DNA of 64,000 bases from Anarhynchus alexandrinus (GCA_008711295.1 VUYV01000101.1:1424786-1488785); one strand, 5' to 3'. Shown: positions 1-13,990, counted from the stretch's first letter. The notes: a model not told the origin generated them from the letters alone. A program made the numbers and translations.

Positions 1-105
1 CTTTTTTTCCCTCCGATTCCCTCCTCCATCCCACTGAGGAGAGGCAGGGAGTGAGCAAGCGGCTGTGTGGTGGTGTTTGGCTGTCTGCTGGGTTAAACCA
101 CAACA
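1..105. mobile_element. Probable end of an endogenous retroviral LTR (fragment)
   Basis: The window opens with a pyrimidine-rich stretch, then GGGAGTGAGCAAGCGGC, a GTGTGGTGGTGTTTGG segment and a terminal GGGTTAAACCACAACA. This resembles the end of LTRs dispersed widely in bird genomes, and the final ACA would fit an LTR terminus. It is recognised from memory of the motif, not by alignment. The rest of the element, if present, lies left of the window. It would sit inside a UBE3A intron. No retroviral coding sequence is visible. Confidence 0.4.
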
Positions 106-3100
106 GTGGTCATTTGTTATTTGATATCTTCCTTTCTTTTTAGAAAAAAATAAAAAAAGGAGAAAACATTATTTATAGCTTTCTATGCTATCTCTCAGAC
201 AGAACCCACTGGTGGTTTCACATCAGGTGATAATTTAGAGTAGGATCACCACATGATCAGACCCTGAAAAGATGTTCTAGTTTAAGCAGATTCTTCTTAA
301 GTGACACACAATTTAGAACTAAACCTGAATCTGTTTAATAGCATCTCTAGAGATCTAAAAAACACACAGAGCACTGTATTCACCAACCATGCTAGAACAA
401 CCACCTCTGCAGAAAGAAGTGTATCATTTTAATAAAGACAGTTAAATGTTAAAGTATTTTGAACTGTGATTGCCGACAATAACATTCATTCCAAGCAGTC
501 GTTAAATAAAAAATACAAACTAAATGATGCAAAGACAGACAACCTACTGATTTTTGCAGCGCCCCAAGCCATTCTTAGAGCATATATAACACAGAAAAGA
601 TTAAGCTTATGTCATGCTACAGAGATTGACTTCCAACCAATCTGAAGACAGTGAAAAAGCTTCAAAACTAAAATCTGTCCTGTTAAAAAAAACAACAGCA
701 TTAAAAATATTATGAAAGGATTCAAGCTTAGTGCAATATCTCCTATTTTCATCTGCTGCGGTGCATGCTCATGGAGCAAACTTGCCTAAAAGAAATTTAA
801 CTGTTGATACATGTTGTTCCATGCCACAGCCCCTCAAAATTAGGACCTCAAGTTCACTGACTCTGGATTGCAGAGGTTATTTGTAGCATAAAAATTATCA
901 GCAAAACTTGACAATTTAAGCATGGAAATCTGAAATGTGTTACATTGTTAAAACAGGAATTCCCTAGTCATTCTTTTAAAGGTTTTAGTATTTAAGGACC
1001 TATGTGCTATTTGCCATTAAAATATTTACTATTACCACCAGGAGTTTCATAACACTCTTAAGTCATATCCTGTGACCATCCTTTGAGCTGCCATAGGGGT
1101 CTGCCCCATTTCTAAGTTACAGCAGTGAGAACAGCCATAGAAAAACAAACATAAATGAAGCTTTCTTCTAACTCAAGTCAATTTTAGCTGACTTGTGTCT
1201 GAATATGTGAGCTTTTACACACCTTGTCCTCTTACCCTTTCTATTGCAACTAAGTAATCCAGCGAAGTAAACTATCTCCTCTCAGACCTTGTTCTCAGTA
1301 ATACTCCATGACAAATCTGTACACGAAGTTTTAGCAGTGATCCTTGACTGTGAAAAAGACTGCATGTAGTCTCTATATTGCCAACACACTCCCTACTTAG
1401 AAAATTTATTAATTATCTTTTCATTGTCTCTTATGGAAGTTTTGTTATGATTGTGTGCTCACTGCCTGCCCACTGTCCTTCTCGGTTCCCAATTTAATGT
1501 TTTGGTGATCAAAGTTGAAAATAGCTTCCCAAGTAATTATAACACTGATTTTGAAATGGCGCGCTCTCTATATGACTACATTTTAACATATGCTTTTTAT
1601 ATATTGGCAATTCCTTTACTTCCTTCCTCTTTTTGGATTGCCATCTAAGACATTACTGAGATGCTGACAATGGCCTCCAGATACATTTTCCCCCAAAGGT
1701 AGTAATAGTCTAAGGGCTTAGCACCACAGAAAAGAAATTTAAGTAATTCTTTCTGAAGGGCATTTCTTTCAATTTATTTAGAACTTTCAATCCTATGTCA
1801 AGCATAAAAGCAAGCTGCACATCCTTTTCCTTGGCTTTCTTAAACTTCACTGCAGTCTTCCCAGTAACTGTTGCTGCAGATGGACCTTAAAAATTTCAGA
1901 ACGTTAGTTTGCTTCGACATCATCCAATTCCAAAGGTAACTAAGGTAACTAAGAGTCTCAGATGGACATTCATGCTCTCTGTCCACACAGCTACAAGACA
2001 GGTCAATGCTTGTGCACCTGCAACAGATGAAGTCTGAGCCATTGCTTTAGGCAACAGGCTGACCCTGGAGACAGGTTGAGAAGACTCTTAGATATCTGTC
2101 TTGGGGAGAGAAGATGGTAGGGTTGGGGAGAAGAAAGAAAAACCTGTATGTGCACACCTCTGTTAAAGACACACAAAACTAAAGAGAGAAATCACAAAAC
2201 AGACCTAATGTGCCTCTCGCCCGTCTAACACTACGCTGGCTCCCCTTTCCCCTTTGCCTCTTTGCTTACTCAGATCTTAAAAAATTTGGGGACAAATTTA
2301 TCCCTGCATCAAATGAAGAACAAACTGATGCAGGTATTGACTGGAGGGTCTTAGGTCCCATATAACACAGTGCTGTTTTATTGCTGATTCTGTAGGACTT
2401 TTTAATTCTTTGCTGTAAACAGTTTTACCTTCTTTAGGTAAGATGAATGAATCTGAACTGTGTTTATACCACTTACTGCAATGATACTTAGAAAAAAGGT
2501 CTGCTCAAAGGTTAATGGCTTTAATTTCATTTAGTTTGTGATTTCTGTTTGCGCTACAGGTTATGATGGCAACTAAAACTATTCTTGTAGTATGTATTTA
2601 CTATTCTAGGAAGTTTGAAAAGCTAAACAGAAGTCAGAAAAAGACGTACATAACAGTATTTCATTTTTGTACACTGGCTTAGAAATCACTTTGCTTAAAC
2701 TTTTTCTAGCTTGGTAGATGTATTGCCTATCATCCACTGTATCATTTTTTGTTCATCTGTTAAGTTTCTTAACACAGAATCTGGAATTAGTTAAAGTATA
2801 ACTTTTATAATTCATTAACTACAGATGAGTTATGAAACTAGCAAAACTAAAACAGTCATACAGCAGCACTTAAAAAACCTCTCCATATTTGCAAAACCAG
2901 TAATCTCAGAAAGCAACAAATGCACACAGATTTTAACAGAGATGTGGTAAAGATCCAGATTTGGAATGAGTGTTCAGCATTAATCCAGCCATTTTTCAGA
3001 ATCCATAGTAACATATTTGGTTGCCCAATATTGTATTTTACTTAAGAAGTCAGCAGAACATCACCACAGTCAGCAGAACACCATCACACTGAATTCCGCA

Positions 3101-3162
3101 GGCTTATACTTGTGCATATTAAATGTGTTTTATTTAAGGAAAATTCTAAAATAACTTCTTAC
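1..3162 (-). other. UBE3A: UBE3A intron downstream of the AZUL exon (partial)
   Basis: AT-rich sequence beginning with the donor GTAAGAAG just below the AZUL exon and running off the left edge towards the next, large coding exon of the gene. Apart from the LTR-like fragment at the far left I see no exon, RNA gene or clear repeat. A short direct duplication of GTCAGCAGAACA lies near 3050-3085. Confidence 0.8.
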
Positions 3163-3473
3163 CTTTAAAGTCATCTCTTGGGCCTTGCATTTCCTTCTTG
3201 TTCATTTTTCTGTCAGTGCAGGAATTGTTATGGGCACCTTTGGAATTGTTTTCTAGGTAAGCTGAGCTCGTTCCTTTCTTGGAGGGATGAGGATCACAGA
3301 GTTTTGCATTAATCTTATAAAGCTCGAGGGCCTTAATGGCTGCTGCATTGTTATCCATACGGAGAAAAGTTGGACAGGAAGCACAAAATTCATTCGTGCA
3401 GGCTTCATTTCCACAGCCCTCAGTTAACTGGTGGTAGTAGCGCTCTATTAGATGCTTTGCAGCTGCTCGCTTC
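3163..3473 (-). CDS. UBE3A: UBE3A coding exon with AZUL zinc-binding domain
   Basis: UBE3A (E6AP) is a HECT-type E3 ubiquitin ligase of nucleus and cytosol; its N-terminal AZUL domain binds zinc and the proteasome subunit PSMD4/Rpn10. This exon starts after the acceptor TTTGCTACAG with the final G of a split Met codon, encodes 103 full codons beginning [15 protein letters not shown], and ends with G before the donor GTAAGAAG. The AZUL cysteines appear in [17 protein letters not shown], followed by LCDPHPSKK, almost identical to mammalian UBE3A. The tail after SSAYLEN is more variable, with small differences around NNSC and MNKK and an ending DFK, where human also has DFK. The open frame continues upstream through the acceptor for 20 codons (MSFVCESS...), but that part is intronic. 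The rest of the protein, including HECT, is off the left edge. Identification is very secure. Confidence 0.97.
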
Positions 3474-6400
3474 CTGTAGCAAACATTCAAACAGTAAGTA
3501 CAAGGATTAGTAGAGCTTTCACATACAAAGCTCATTCAAAAGCATCAGCAAGGCAGAGATTAGTCAGGCACTGAAACACAAGATTTCTGCATCAGAGAGG
3601 ACACATCAGGAGATTTTTTAAATGCAGGATTCTCATCTTGACAAACACAAATATATTTAACACACAATTTAATTGTGGGTCCTATGCAAATGAAAGGTAA
3701 ATCCTGTTTATGCACAGTTTTCAGCTTTACATTCTAGTGTTACAGTGGACACAATCTTGTTCAGTTCTGAACAATCTCAATTGTCACTGAAAAAGAGAGC
3801 AATTTAGATGCAAAGCAAGGCTGCAAGTGAAACAGAGCTAGATCTCATACAGGTGACTGAGTCTGATATATAGTACTGAGGTATGGTTACCACTGACAGA
3901 GGGAAAAGGCATGAAATACAAGTAAGTCCGGGCATTTACTTAGCAATACTATCAATACTACACCAATAGGATACAAACCCTTTAGAAATATAAACCATTT
4001 TTTAAACAAGATTCCAGATGACGAAGTTATCTGATATTTAATCTATTTAAATCCGTAGGAAAAATATTCCTTGCTTAATTAAACTGATGACAAAAATCAC
4101 GATATTAAAGGTGAGCTCGGGACTGAACATCTCTCCTCAGCCTAATAAGGCATATGGTTCTCTAAAAAAGGTATTTGCCAAATCCTCCCCTTTTCCCTGC
4201 ACTTATACATGGCAAGTATGTATTGTGAAGAGTTACAACTGTATCACTACACAAGTCAATGTGTTCAGTACTATATAAACACACAGAAGAAAATTTAACT
4301 CGCCAATTAACAAGGTCACAGACTTTTACAGAAACAGGCAAATGGTAAAGAAATAGCCAGAAAGCTGCATGTAATTGGGACAGAAGAAGCTGCATGCAGC
4401 ACCAAGAGCGCCATATTTCACCACATTTTGGAAAGAAACTCCCAAACCTTCACTTCATTTAAGAAAACATGTTATTAATGAAAAATATCAACTATGAAAC
4501 ATTTCAAACATTTTGATTAGGTCTAACATGCAGGCTTTTTACCTAGCTTTAGTGATACAGTACTATAAAGATTAGAACATGGGAAGCAAGTTTTTCATCA
4601 GAAATTGTGATATTAAGTTAAAGATGCCTTTTCGGATGTTGATGCATGCACAGACTCTGTATAGAACAAGTATTTGGGAACTGAAGCGCTAGACCCACAG
4701 GTACTACTCAGCACTTGCTGCACCTAGCTTTTAATACTGGCTGGGTAAGTATCAGAGTTTCAATGCTGCTGCTTCAGAAGGGAAAATGCCCTCAAGTTCT
4801 GAAAGTAACTATTGAGGTGTATATTATTCAGCAATAACACCTTTGCTTCTTCCCTTTCACCCTTCAAGATCTCATAATCCTAGAGAGCAAAACATTTCTT
4901 ACAGAGAAAACCACGACCTCAATGTCTAGCTGACCTTCCAAATGCCCCAGCAAGTATCAAGACCAAAANACCCTGGCACCTTGAGATGGAGGTGGAAGAC
5001 AATTAAAAAAATAAAAGAAAGCAGCACCAGCACTACCATCAAAACCACTACTGTATAAATAAAGAATAGCTGTATTCTGATTCAAGGAAACAGTTCTAGC
5101 CTCTCCAATTTTTGTACGTGGACTTAGGAAAACCTGCCTCTCTCCATGTACCTATAAAAATATAAGGGTTTTTTGATCTCGTCTTTCATACTTCAGCTTT
5201 TAGTATAGAGGCTTTAAAAAAAACAACAGGTTTTTTTAATAGAGCTTAGACTAGTACATGATTTCAGACATCTATTTCTGAATGCCAAGATTTCATGCTT
5301 TGATCTTTCTTGACTTTCAATCATTCCAGACCTTCAGATTTAGAGTGCAAAATATTGTAATTAGTAAGCAGACAAGTGTATCACGTGAAAGCATTTCTTT
5401 GTTAATATTGAATTTTTACACCTGAGCTATGACCACCTGTCTCACCAACACGCTCCTTGCTTACTCCTCTTGCAGCCTCTCCTATGCATTACCTTGATGC
5501 CTTCCTGAAAGCTCTTTCCTACTCAAGTTGAAACTTTCTGTTCCTTTAATTCTCCTCCCTCTCTCTCACTGACCACGTTTTCCACAGCATACAAAATGGC
5601 GCTTAATATACACATCATTTTAATTTAACCTTCCTCACTGCATTTTCTTTCCATCTTATTTCCCCATTGCAGTCTACATGTAGATCACATTTTTTTTTGC
5701 TGTAATTTTGGTGTTTTCTGTCCTATGTAATACAGCTACGATTATATATGGATGTATTATGGTTATATGGATTATTTCTCACAGCTGTTCTAAGTGTATA
5801 TGTATTTGGAGGTGTGTGCATTTATTTATTTACCTAAAGCAGCTGGAGTTGTTGTTCAGATTAAATAACTTGTGAAAACGCAAACAGTGAAAAGCTGGCC
5901 AATTCCCTAAGAAGACAGAACTTAGGTTTCCAAACCGGAGAAACTGTTAGTCTTAAAGAGGAATACACACCTTTCTAGCTCATGTAACATCTACTTTGAA
6001 TAAAGTTATTTCAGTGTATAGACACTGCTATATTAACAACACATTTTATTATATTAAACAACACTCCGCTTTAATCAGGTCACATCTGAGATGCCAGGAG
6101 ACAAAGCTAAGCTTAGACTTGTCTCTAACAGTTAACTTCTGAGGGACTCAAGTTTTTGCTTCCAATTTTTAAACTACCAATTACTTCTCAAACTGTGCCA
6201 TGCCTACAATAATGCTGTTTGTACAAACATTTTCATTTTGACTCATGGCTGCAGACTCACTGACTCGAGTTCTGTGAAATTCTATTAGAGATGGAATGTC
6301 CGACTGAAAGTCTTTTTTTTATCAACTATGGAAGCAAACAATACAATGTACAACAGTACTAGAACACAACAGTACTAGAATTTCCCCCCACCTCTCCCCA

Positions 6401-8126
6401 GCAGCTATTCTGCAGACTTTTGACATGGCCTCAGATAAATAATTTAAGTGAATTTTTAAAAAAGGTGGAGACTTAAAGTGAGGATACGGACCTAAGAAAG
6501 TAGAACAGAGTTTACCAAGCCTTCCATAAGAGCTACCCTTACTGAGATCCATACATGAAAGCACTTACAGAGAACGCAGTTCCGAGTAAGCCAACGTGTG
6601 ATTTTACAGAACAGTAAGATATTCCACACCACATTCCCATTGGGGTGCTTGAGGGATTACTGTCACTGTCCAGCGCTAACAGCCCACATTTCTATATTAT
6701 TCAGAAAAAAACGTAGCATAACTTCTCTGTTCTCCAAAGGTGAAAACTTGATCCCTTTCTACATTCCCCTGCTCATTTAGCATGCAGAAAACAAACTGGT
6801 TCTTCAAGCGAGGTAACACAAACCCCCTCTCTATTTTTAGCTCAGGCCATACAGTGAAGACTGCAGCTCCCTTTAAGTTCCTATGCAGGGATGTAGTGAA
6901 GAGTAACCGGTCCCTTATAAACTCAACGATTAGTTTACAGTACATCAGCACACAGATGCTTTCTAGTGTAGCTAAGGCTGCAGTGACCGACTTGCACACA
7001 TGTTTGCAAAGACTCACTCTGTTGTTGCTGCAGATCTGAGTAGGAAACTGCACTGGTGTGGTTACAGTTGTAAACATCTCACCGACATATCACAGGCACA
7101 TCCTTAATCCTTAAGGATAACTTCCCACACAGTGGGCCTTGTATAACCTCCTTAGGCAAGACACTACTTCAGTGAGGGGGAGAGGCACCTAAAATAGGCA
7201 TCATCTTCCTTCCCCAAAGTTCAATAATTTCACAAGCACATTTTTCTGCTTATTAGTATTCACTGACTTACTTTTGTAGTACTACAGAAAAAAGAACGCG
7301 TGTTGACTTTTTAGTTGTTCTTTAAATGATAAAAAGCCAGATAATAAGTACTTTGCATTTATAACTGAAATGCTGCCCAAACTGTGGATTATCACTAGAA
7401 ACGTACACCACTGAGCCTCTACCCATCTAGATACTTAATCAATGGTGCACTGGGCTGCATTTTGGGTTGTAAACTTCTGACTGTCTAAATCACATACAAA
7501 ACAAGGGATCGAATGCATTGATTCAAAAGTTCCTAGGTAACAGCACATAATTTGCATTTCCCAAATATCTTAAAACTAAATACAGATAAATGCTACATAA
7601 CAGGAATTTTTGCAACAGAGAAAAATCAGATGTTTAAACATTTAAGGAATTTTAGAAAAATCTGAAGCATATAATTCTTCAGAGCAAGGAATTTTCATCC
7701 AAGTTTCAAAACTTGCCTGAAGTTAAAAATATGTGCATAAATGCATCATTTTTGCTTTAAGTTTACCTAAGTTTTAGAAATATGTATGAAGGTTTCATTC
7801 TTGTCTGGAAATATCAGTATGAAATGATGTTTTTCTGAATGGTTTCTGCTTGGGACAAACATTTTTATATTATTTCTACACAGAAGTCTCACATTCCTCC
7901 AAGATGGCCAATTTTAGTAAGTGGAAATTTACAATGGCCTGTTTTAACCAAACTATTAGGAATTCAGAAGTGCCAAAATGTTCACAAGCTGCTTTCTTTC
8001 TGAACACAAAAATACCCCAAAAGTATTGATGTGCATTGAAACAACAGGAAAATTTGTTTTGTCTTTTGGATAGGGAAAAAAAAAAAAAACAGGCACCATT
8101 TTTTTTAGTACTAAGATCAAAAGAAC

Positions 8127-8190
8127 TAACTCGATGATCTTCAAGGTCCTTTCCAACCTAAATCATTCTATGATTCTATGATCTATGATA
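8127..8190 (+). mobile_element. CR1 LINE 3' end fragment
   Basis: Reads CTCGATGATCTTCAAGGTCC, then TTTCCAACCTAAATCATT, then tandem ATTCTATGATTCTATGAT. This is the CR1 3' untranslated end with its short-repeat tail. Severely 5'-truncated, and in antisense orientation to UBE3A. Confidence 0.85.
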
Positions 8191-11100
8191 TGCCTTAACA
8201 GACAGGAGCATAAAGAGACCTATACACCTGCAACAATTATACTACACAGTGGAAATAAGATTGCCAACAGATAAAAAACTGTTTAAAGAAAGGTGTGAGT
8301 TATGGTTGGACATCTTTGTGAAGTTAAAAACTGCTTTCTGAGAGTTTCAGTTTCAAGCCTCACATGTTGGTTTCCTGATACTGTTTAGTAAGAACAGCAG
8401 TGCTAGAGAAGACATGCTTCCAATAAAAGCGCTGCCCGCACAGACCCTTTTGAAGTGGCCAGCACACTGAACTGCCAAATGCTCCACCCAGAGCTGGAGC
8501 CAAGCCCTCCATTCCACCAGTGCTGTAACACCTTTTGCCCACCTCAGCCACTGGCACCCCAGCAAACATACGTCTCCAAATGCACACGCGCATGGAGCTC
8601 GCATTCTTCAACCTCGTTCTTTCTAGTGTGGTGGGCCTCAATAGCTGGGGTGCAGACTATGAGCTCCATACTGGACCATACTGGCTTCACCCAAGGGACC
8701 TCCCTCCCCATCACGTATTCTAGATCCACTGTGCCTCCGGGAACATCATGTGCTGACAAAGTCAGGCATGGCACTTCCTCAGGAAGGGTGAACCTGAGAA
8801 CATAAGAGTCATCCTGGCTTTAATGGAGCAATGCAGAAAGACAGCTAGAGCGATGGTCAAGAACACGGTCAGCACGTATCTCACTTTTGTCTCACAGACA
8901 AATTACCTTGCTACAGTCCTATTAGAAAAGCAGCCTTCATTGCTGCCCTTTCCTCTTCAGGTTATTAGCTCCAGGACTCTACAGGGATAACGTCATTCCA
9001 CAGACCAACTGTTTTCATACCATGGTTCCTATCTGTCCTTCTTAAGGCGGCATGCAGTGCCCTGTCACCTATGTGATCCCTCCAACGTTCAATTAGCCAA
9101 AAAATTGAGAGATGAATAATGCATCAATTATACCCTGGCTTTTCAACCCAAGCAATTTCAGGAAAAATCCCCAATTCCAACCCCCACCCCAACATTACAG
9201 GCCTGAAGCCATTAAATAACTGATTATGGGGAAACAATTATTAGGCAAGTATTGTAAGCAATCAACTTATATAAATGGTAATGACTGTAGGCATTCTTCA
9301 CTATGTTTTAAATACTATGATCACACTTACAGAGTAAGTGCCTTTTGAAAAGGCAGCGAGAAATATAGCCCTCATAAAAAAGCCCATAAATTTATTTAAC
9401 TACAAAGAAAAAGTAACTTGAAACGCTGCTAGAATAAACTTATTACTAAGTTTAGGACTGACTATAAACTTACAAAATCTCGCTCTCTTTGAACCAATTT
9501 GTTATTCTTAGTATTTTAAAGAAAAAGTACACTTGTTACCAGCTGTTAACTTTCAAAGGATAATTGTGTCTAACCACACCAAATGTTTCAACAGTTCTAC
9601 AAATTTTGTTTTAAATTATCAAGGAGTCATAAACTCTAAATCTCTGTACTGACTATAAGGCTTTGTCTTTATTGGCAAGAAATAAAATGACAGCAACTTC
9701 ACACACTTGCAGGAATTCTTCAGTCTGTCTTTTATATTCAGGACAAAAAAAAAGATTACTATTTTATAAAATATTCAGCAAAATACATATTCTTGAGTAC
9801 ATTCCATGTTGTTTTCCCTTGGTTAAAGAAGTCCTGGCACTCAAGCAAGTACAATTAAACTTCACATTGTTCTCTACTGAACGAGCTTAAATTTGTGAAA
9901 TATGAAATTTATACACTGTATTCTGATCAGCAGCCCAACCAAAGAAAGGAGATTAACACTGCAGCAAGGTATCAAAAGATTATAGACAGTAACCTGGAGA
10001 TACTGATTCCAATTGTCTACTTCTGGACCACTGGAGTGTTTCAGTAGAAAGCATGATATAAAAGACAAACTATTTCAGATAAAAATACCGATATAAGAGG
10101 AAGACTGACCACTGCAACATGTAAGACCAACCTGCAGAGAAGAGACCTAAATGCTGATCAACCTTGCACTCTTCTTGTACAGCTTGAAGAAAGAGGCCAA
10201 GTACAGGAAAGGGACAATCACACAACTGTGTTTTCAAGTTATTAAAAACTCTGGAACGCTTTTTTAAAGTTAGGTTTCCATGGTAGCATTCTTTTCCTAT
10301 GCTTTCATTCTGCATGACACTGTCCTAGAAGGATGACCGTGATCATGCAGAAACTAAGTGCAAATAACATGGATCCTAAGACAAACACCTGAGTTTCCAG
10401 TTTAAGAACAGCGTAGCATATGTGGATTAGACAGATCCAGAGAGAAATATCTTCTCTTTAAGCTTTCTTTTTGTTTATTTTTAACTGGTAAATTTACAGC
10501 ATTCTCCAAGCTCCATGGGAACCAAGGTCTGTAATACATTTGCTTCAGTTATATTTTCTAGTGCAAAATCTGGAATTCCTTTTCTTTCAAACCATTATAA
10601 AATCCGGTCAACTTATCTTATGTCACCTTTGCTCTTGGAAGCAAACGTGAAACACACACTTAATTGTAACAAGTAGTTGCTAAATTTAAGAAAGTAGTAA
10701 TTCTAGAGTAGAGTCAATGCAGTCTTATTAACTGATGAAATTTCCTCAAGGGAATCACTGCCTAGCTAAATGATGCATTGCAAGAGGCTCTAAGAAGAAA
10801 TTTAGTTCATCCTGGACAGATCACAGTATAACACAGTGCAAGGCTTCAGGTGTAAAGATACTTCTTACATCTTTTCCTTCCAAGAATGGCAATAAAACAA
10901 GCTGCAAATACTACAAAAACACCTATATGTGGCAAGTTTTGATACAGAGGCCATGATCAGCATGTCCCACAGTTGTGTTACACAAACCCACCTGTGTTTT
11001 CAGCTATGAGGAAAGTAATTTAAGGCATTCTATGTCTAGAAAGCACTAGGATAGCATCTGAAAGTATGTATCAAGAAACACTAATACTTAATACAGTTAC

Positions 11101-12311
11101 TGTATATATTTGCAATGGTTGTAATTTGTTTTCCTGCCATATTTTGAGGCTGCTACAGAATTTTTATTTTGCCATTCTTTCAAGTGAAACAAGCCAGCTA
11201 TTAAATCTATTCCAATGTGAGATGACTATACATCAACTATAACTGTAACAATACTTTAAATGGGTTGGGTGTGTGTTCATTGTTCTTTATAAAGAGAAAG
11301 AGCAGCTTCAAAATTGCACAGCATCCCATCCTTAAAAAGAGAAAGGAGAGGTGAATGCACAGAAAGTCATCATATCAAAATACCTTTGCCTTGATATGTG
11401 ACAACATACAACACAGAGTGAAAATACATAAACTGCTAAGAAGTCAAGTTATTCTTATAGTAAACAATCAAAAACTACGTAATTTAGTGCAAAAGAGGTT
11501 TTAAGAAAGTTATACTAATTGAAGCTGAAAATTAATGCAGACCTGTGACAGGAGCAGACAGGAGATGACGCTGATCTTTAAATTTAAAGACTTGAATGAA
11601 TGCTAAGGAAAAGAGACTTCTAACTGAGCTAGCACCAAGATGTTCATCACGCATAAAGCCAGAATCTGAAAAGCCGAGGATAAGAAAGACTTATCCATGG
11701 AAGAATTTGCTGCATAAGAGTCTGAAAGAGTAAGTAGATTATTTATCTATTCATTTTAATTCACACACGTGAAACATATGTGACTATGCTCTTGGTATAA
11801 AGCTTTGCAATGCAAAACACAGAAACAAATAAAGCAATTATATCAGCTAGAGCAAAACTAACTTAACCATTCATTGTGCAAATAACAAAACACTTGCGCA
11901 AGTCCCCGCATTTACTAATGAATTATAGGCATGTAAATAATATAGTAACTATTTTAGCTACACAGTAGGCTTGCTGGTCATACTGTATTACCCAGACTGC
12001 CATTCCACCTTACGTAGCAAGTGCAACTATGCAGCAGGATTGCAGAAATTCTCTGTAATAGGTAATGTACACATCACATTGTGACACAGTTTTAAAAAAT
12101 TTAGTTTTGCAAGTATACCATGCATTAATACTGTATAACTACTCCTCAAATATGTGAATCCCTACAGCTTGACTTAGACAGACACCCAAAATCTACATAG
12201 TCAGGGCAACTCTGACCATCCAACTGCACCAAAAAAAAAAATAATTCAGCTTTCATACAGAAAAGCTTGCTACCGTAGATTATTTTTTCAGGTTCAGTTT
12301 TAAGGAGGATA

Positions 12312-12332
12312 AAACACACACACACACACACA
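12312..12332. repeat. CA dinucleotide microsatellite
   Basis: An uninterrupted run of about ten CA units in the UBE3A intron. Likely length-polymorphic. Confidence 0.9.
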
Positions 12333-13019
12333 AAGAATTGTCAAACTGCTAGAAGCAAAAATAGCTGTACTGCCTTTTCCTTCTGATTTATCATGGATCC
12401 TTACAGAGTCTTTGTTTCACATCAGTCAAGATCCTTGCTTCTGACACATCTTTCCTTACAATGTGTAAAAAGCTGGCAGTATCCAGAGTGGACTACAGCC
12501 AGTCTACAGCCTGATTTCCCCTGTTTGGCTAGGCCAGGGACACAAAAGAACACAACTCAACTTGCTGCAGGAACAATAAAACACAACACAGCAGGGGCTG
12601 CTACTGGAGCAGGAGAAGAGACTATGGCAGGGGTTTTGCCCTGCAACCTCTGTCTCTAACACATGTCCATGTAGCAACAGCCAGTGACCTCTCAGGTATG
12701 GATCCCCGCAACCTGTACTCCTAAAAAAGCAGCTAGACAGCACTTCTGTAGCAGATGGCATGAGAGAGGGAAAGGCAAATTTGTTGTCCCAGGAGAAATT
12801 CTCTTCCTAGTGCAAGAACAGACTTCAGTGCAGTAAAAAGCATTCCTTGTTTCCTTCTAATCATTTTTAAGGTTAGGTATGCAGGCCACTGTGGAGGGGC
12901 TCACCTCAGCTTTGCTCCTCCCCAAGTTGGGCAGCTACAGCAGAGAAGTCCTTGAGCAATTCACACCATGTCCCTACCCTGCAAAACATCCTGAAACTGG
13001 CATTCAGCCTGCAGTGCGT

Positions 13020-13150
13020 AAAATGCTAGACCACTTGGGGGAAGGGTGTGGAGGATACAGTTTAAGGTCAGAGAAGTTTGTGGCAGAACAGAAATGAACC
13101 CAGGTCTTTTGAAGCCTTGGACAGTACCCTAACCACTGGGCTACGCTCCC
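13020..13150 (-). mobile_element. Ancient tRNA-derived SINE (MIR-like) relic
   Basis: On the minus strand the sequence reads TAGCCCAGTGGTTAGGGTAC, resembling a pol III box A region. About 30 bases later comes GACCTGGGTTCATTTCTG, resembling box B, then TTCTGCCACAAACTTCTCTG and ACCTT, which match the order of the MIR core (CTCTGCCAC...GTGACCTT). No folding tRNA can be drawn beyond these boxes. It could equally be another amniote tRNA-SINE family; left and right limits are approximate. Confidence 0.6.
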
Positions 13151-13990
13151 TCTATTATTTTGGAACTTGTGCTGTAAGCCAGAAACGCAGTTTGTGGTTT
13201 CGCCATTTGAGTTCTATGACAGAACAGCTTCAATAGCTAGAAAAGAATCTTTGTTTGCTAACTAACAGAAGAATAAAGTCTCAAATAACTTTTTTCTTTT
13301 TTTAAAATAGTCCTCTCGTTCCTGCAACCCTTTTGAATTTGAAATTGAAATTAACATTGCAGCCTATCACAATCTTGCTTCTAGTTAACCTTGGCTTCTA
13401 GGCTAATGAAGACAGCAGAACAAGGTTCAGAACTGTGAGCAAGATGCTACACGAATACTGTTTAGTGAAAGAAAGACAGTTTTCTGCTTCTAGAATTAAC
13501 TAGTATATGAATTTTCCAAATTAAGTCAAACTTTTTTTTTTTTTCTTAGTTCAGCAATCCATCCACCACAACAGATATTAGTAGGTATTGTGCCTTAGTA
13601 CTGAAGTATCTTCAAACCGGTGCAAGATGTTAGTGAATAGCAGGTAGAAATTACACCCATGCTGTCAAGTCTGAAGATAGGCCTGAAGATTTCTGACACT
13701 GTATTATGCTACCATCTACTGGTTCACATTAAATTAAACCTCCGAACTTTGCCTTCAAATCATTCACCCTCGAAAGGAAAAAAAAAAGAAAATAAAAGAA
13801 TCATCACAGCTTCTACAGAGGCTTAAAATTATTTTTCCATAGCAAAATATTAACTTGAAATTTTCTAAGGTGATTCCGCAGTTCTACTCAGCTTTTGTCT
13901 TCTTTTTTAAGCAGGCACAAGAGTAACTGTTATGTATGTTCAAAACATTTTTAAACAAGATATACCAAACTCATCCACTCATTTACTTAC

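Larger units (their letters stand above)
3474..13990 (-). other. UBE3A: UBE3A intron between the 45-base exon and the AZUL exon
   Basis: About 10.5 kb, bounded by donor GTAAGTAA at 13990 and acceptor TTTGCTACAG ending at 3474. Mostly AT-rich unique sequence. Recognisable contents are a short CR1 3' tail (8127-8190), a CA repeat (12312-12332) and a tRNA-derived SINE relic (about 13020-13150). A GC-richer patch at 8400-8820 carries several overlapping short ORFs on both strands; I recognise no product and see no exon there. An ambiguous base lies at 4969. Confidence 0.8.

Noticed and set aside
3474..3535. Upstream 20-codon extension of the AZUL frame starting MSFVCESS
   Set aside because: Lies beyond a good splice acceptor and has no UBE3A counterpart; it is intron read-through.
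13020..13150. Functional tRNA gene
   Set aside because: Has box A and box B-like motifs but no cloverleaf stems or anticodon arm; it is a SINE relic.
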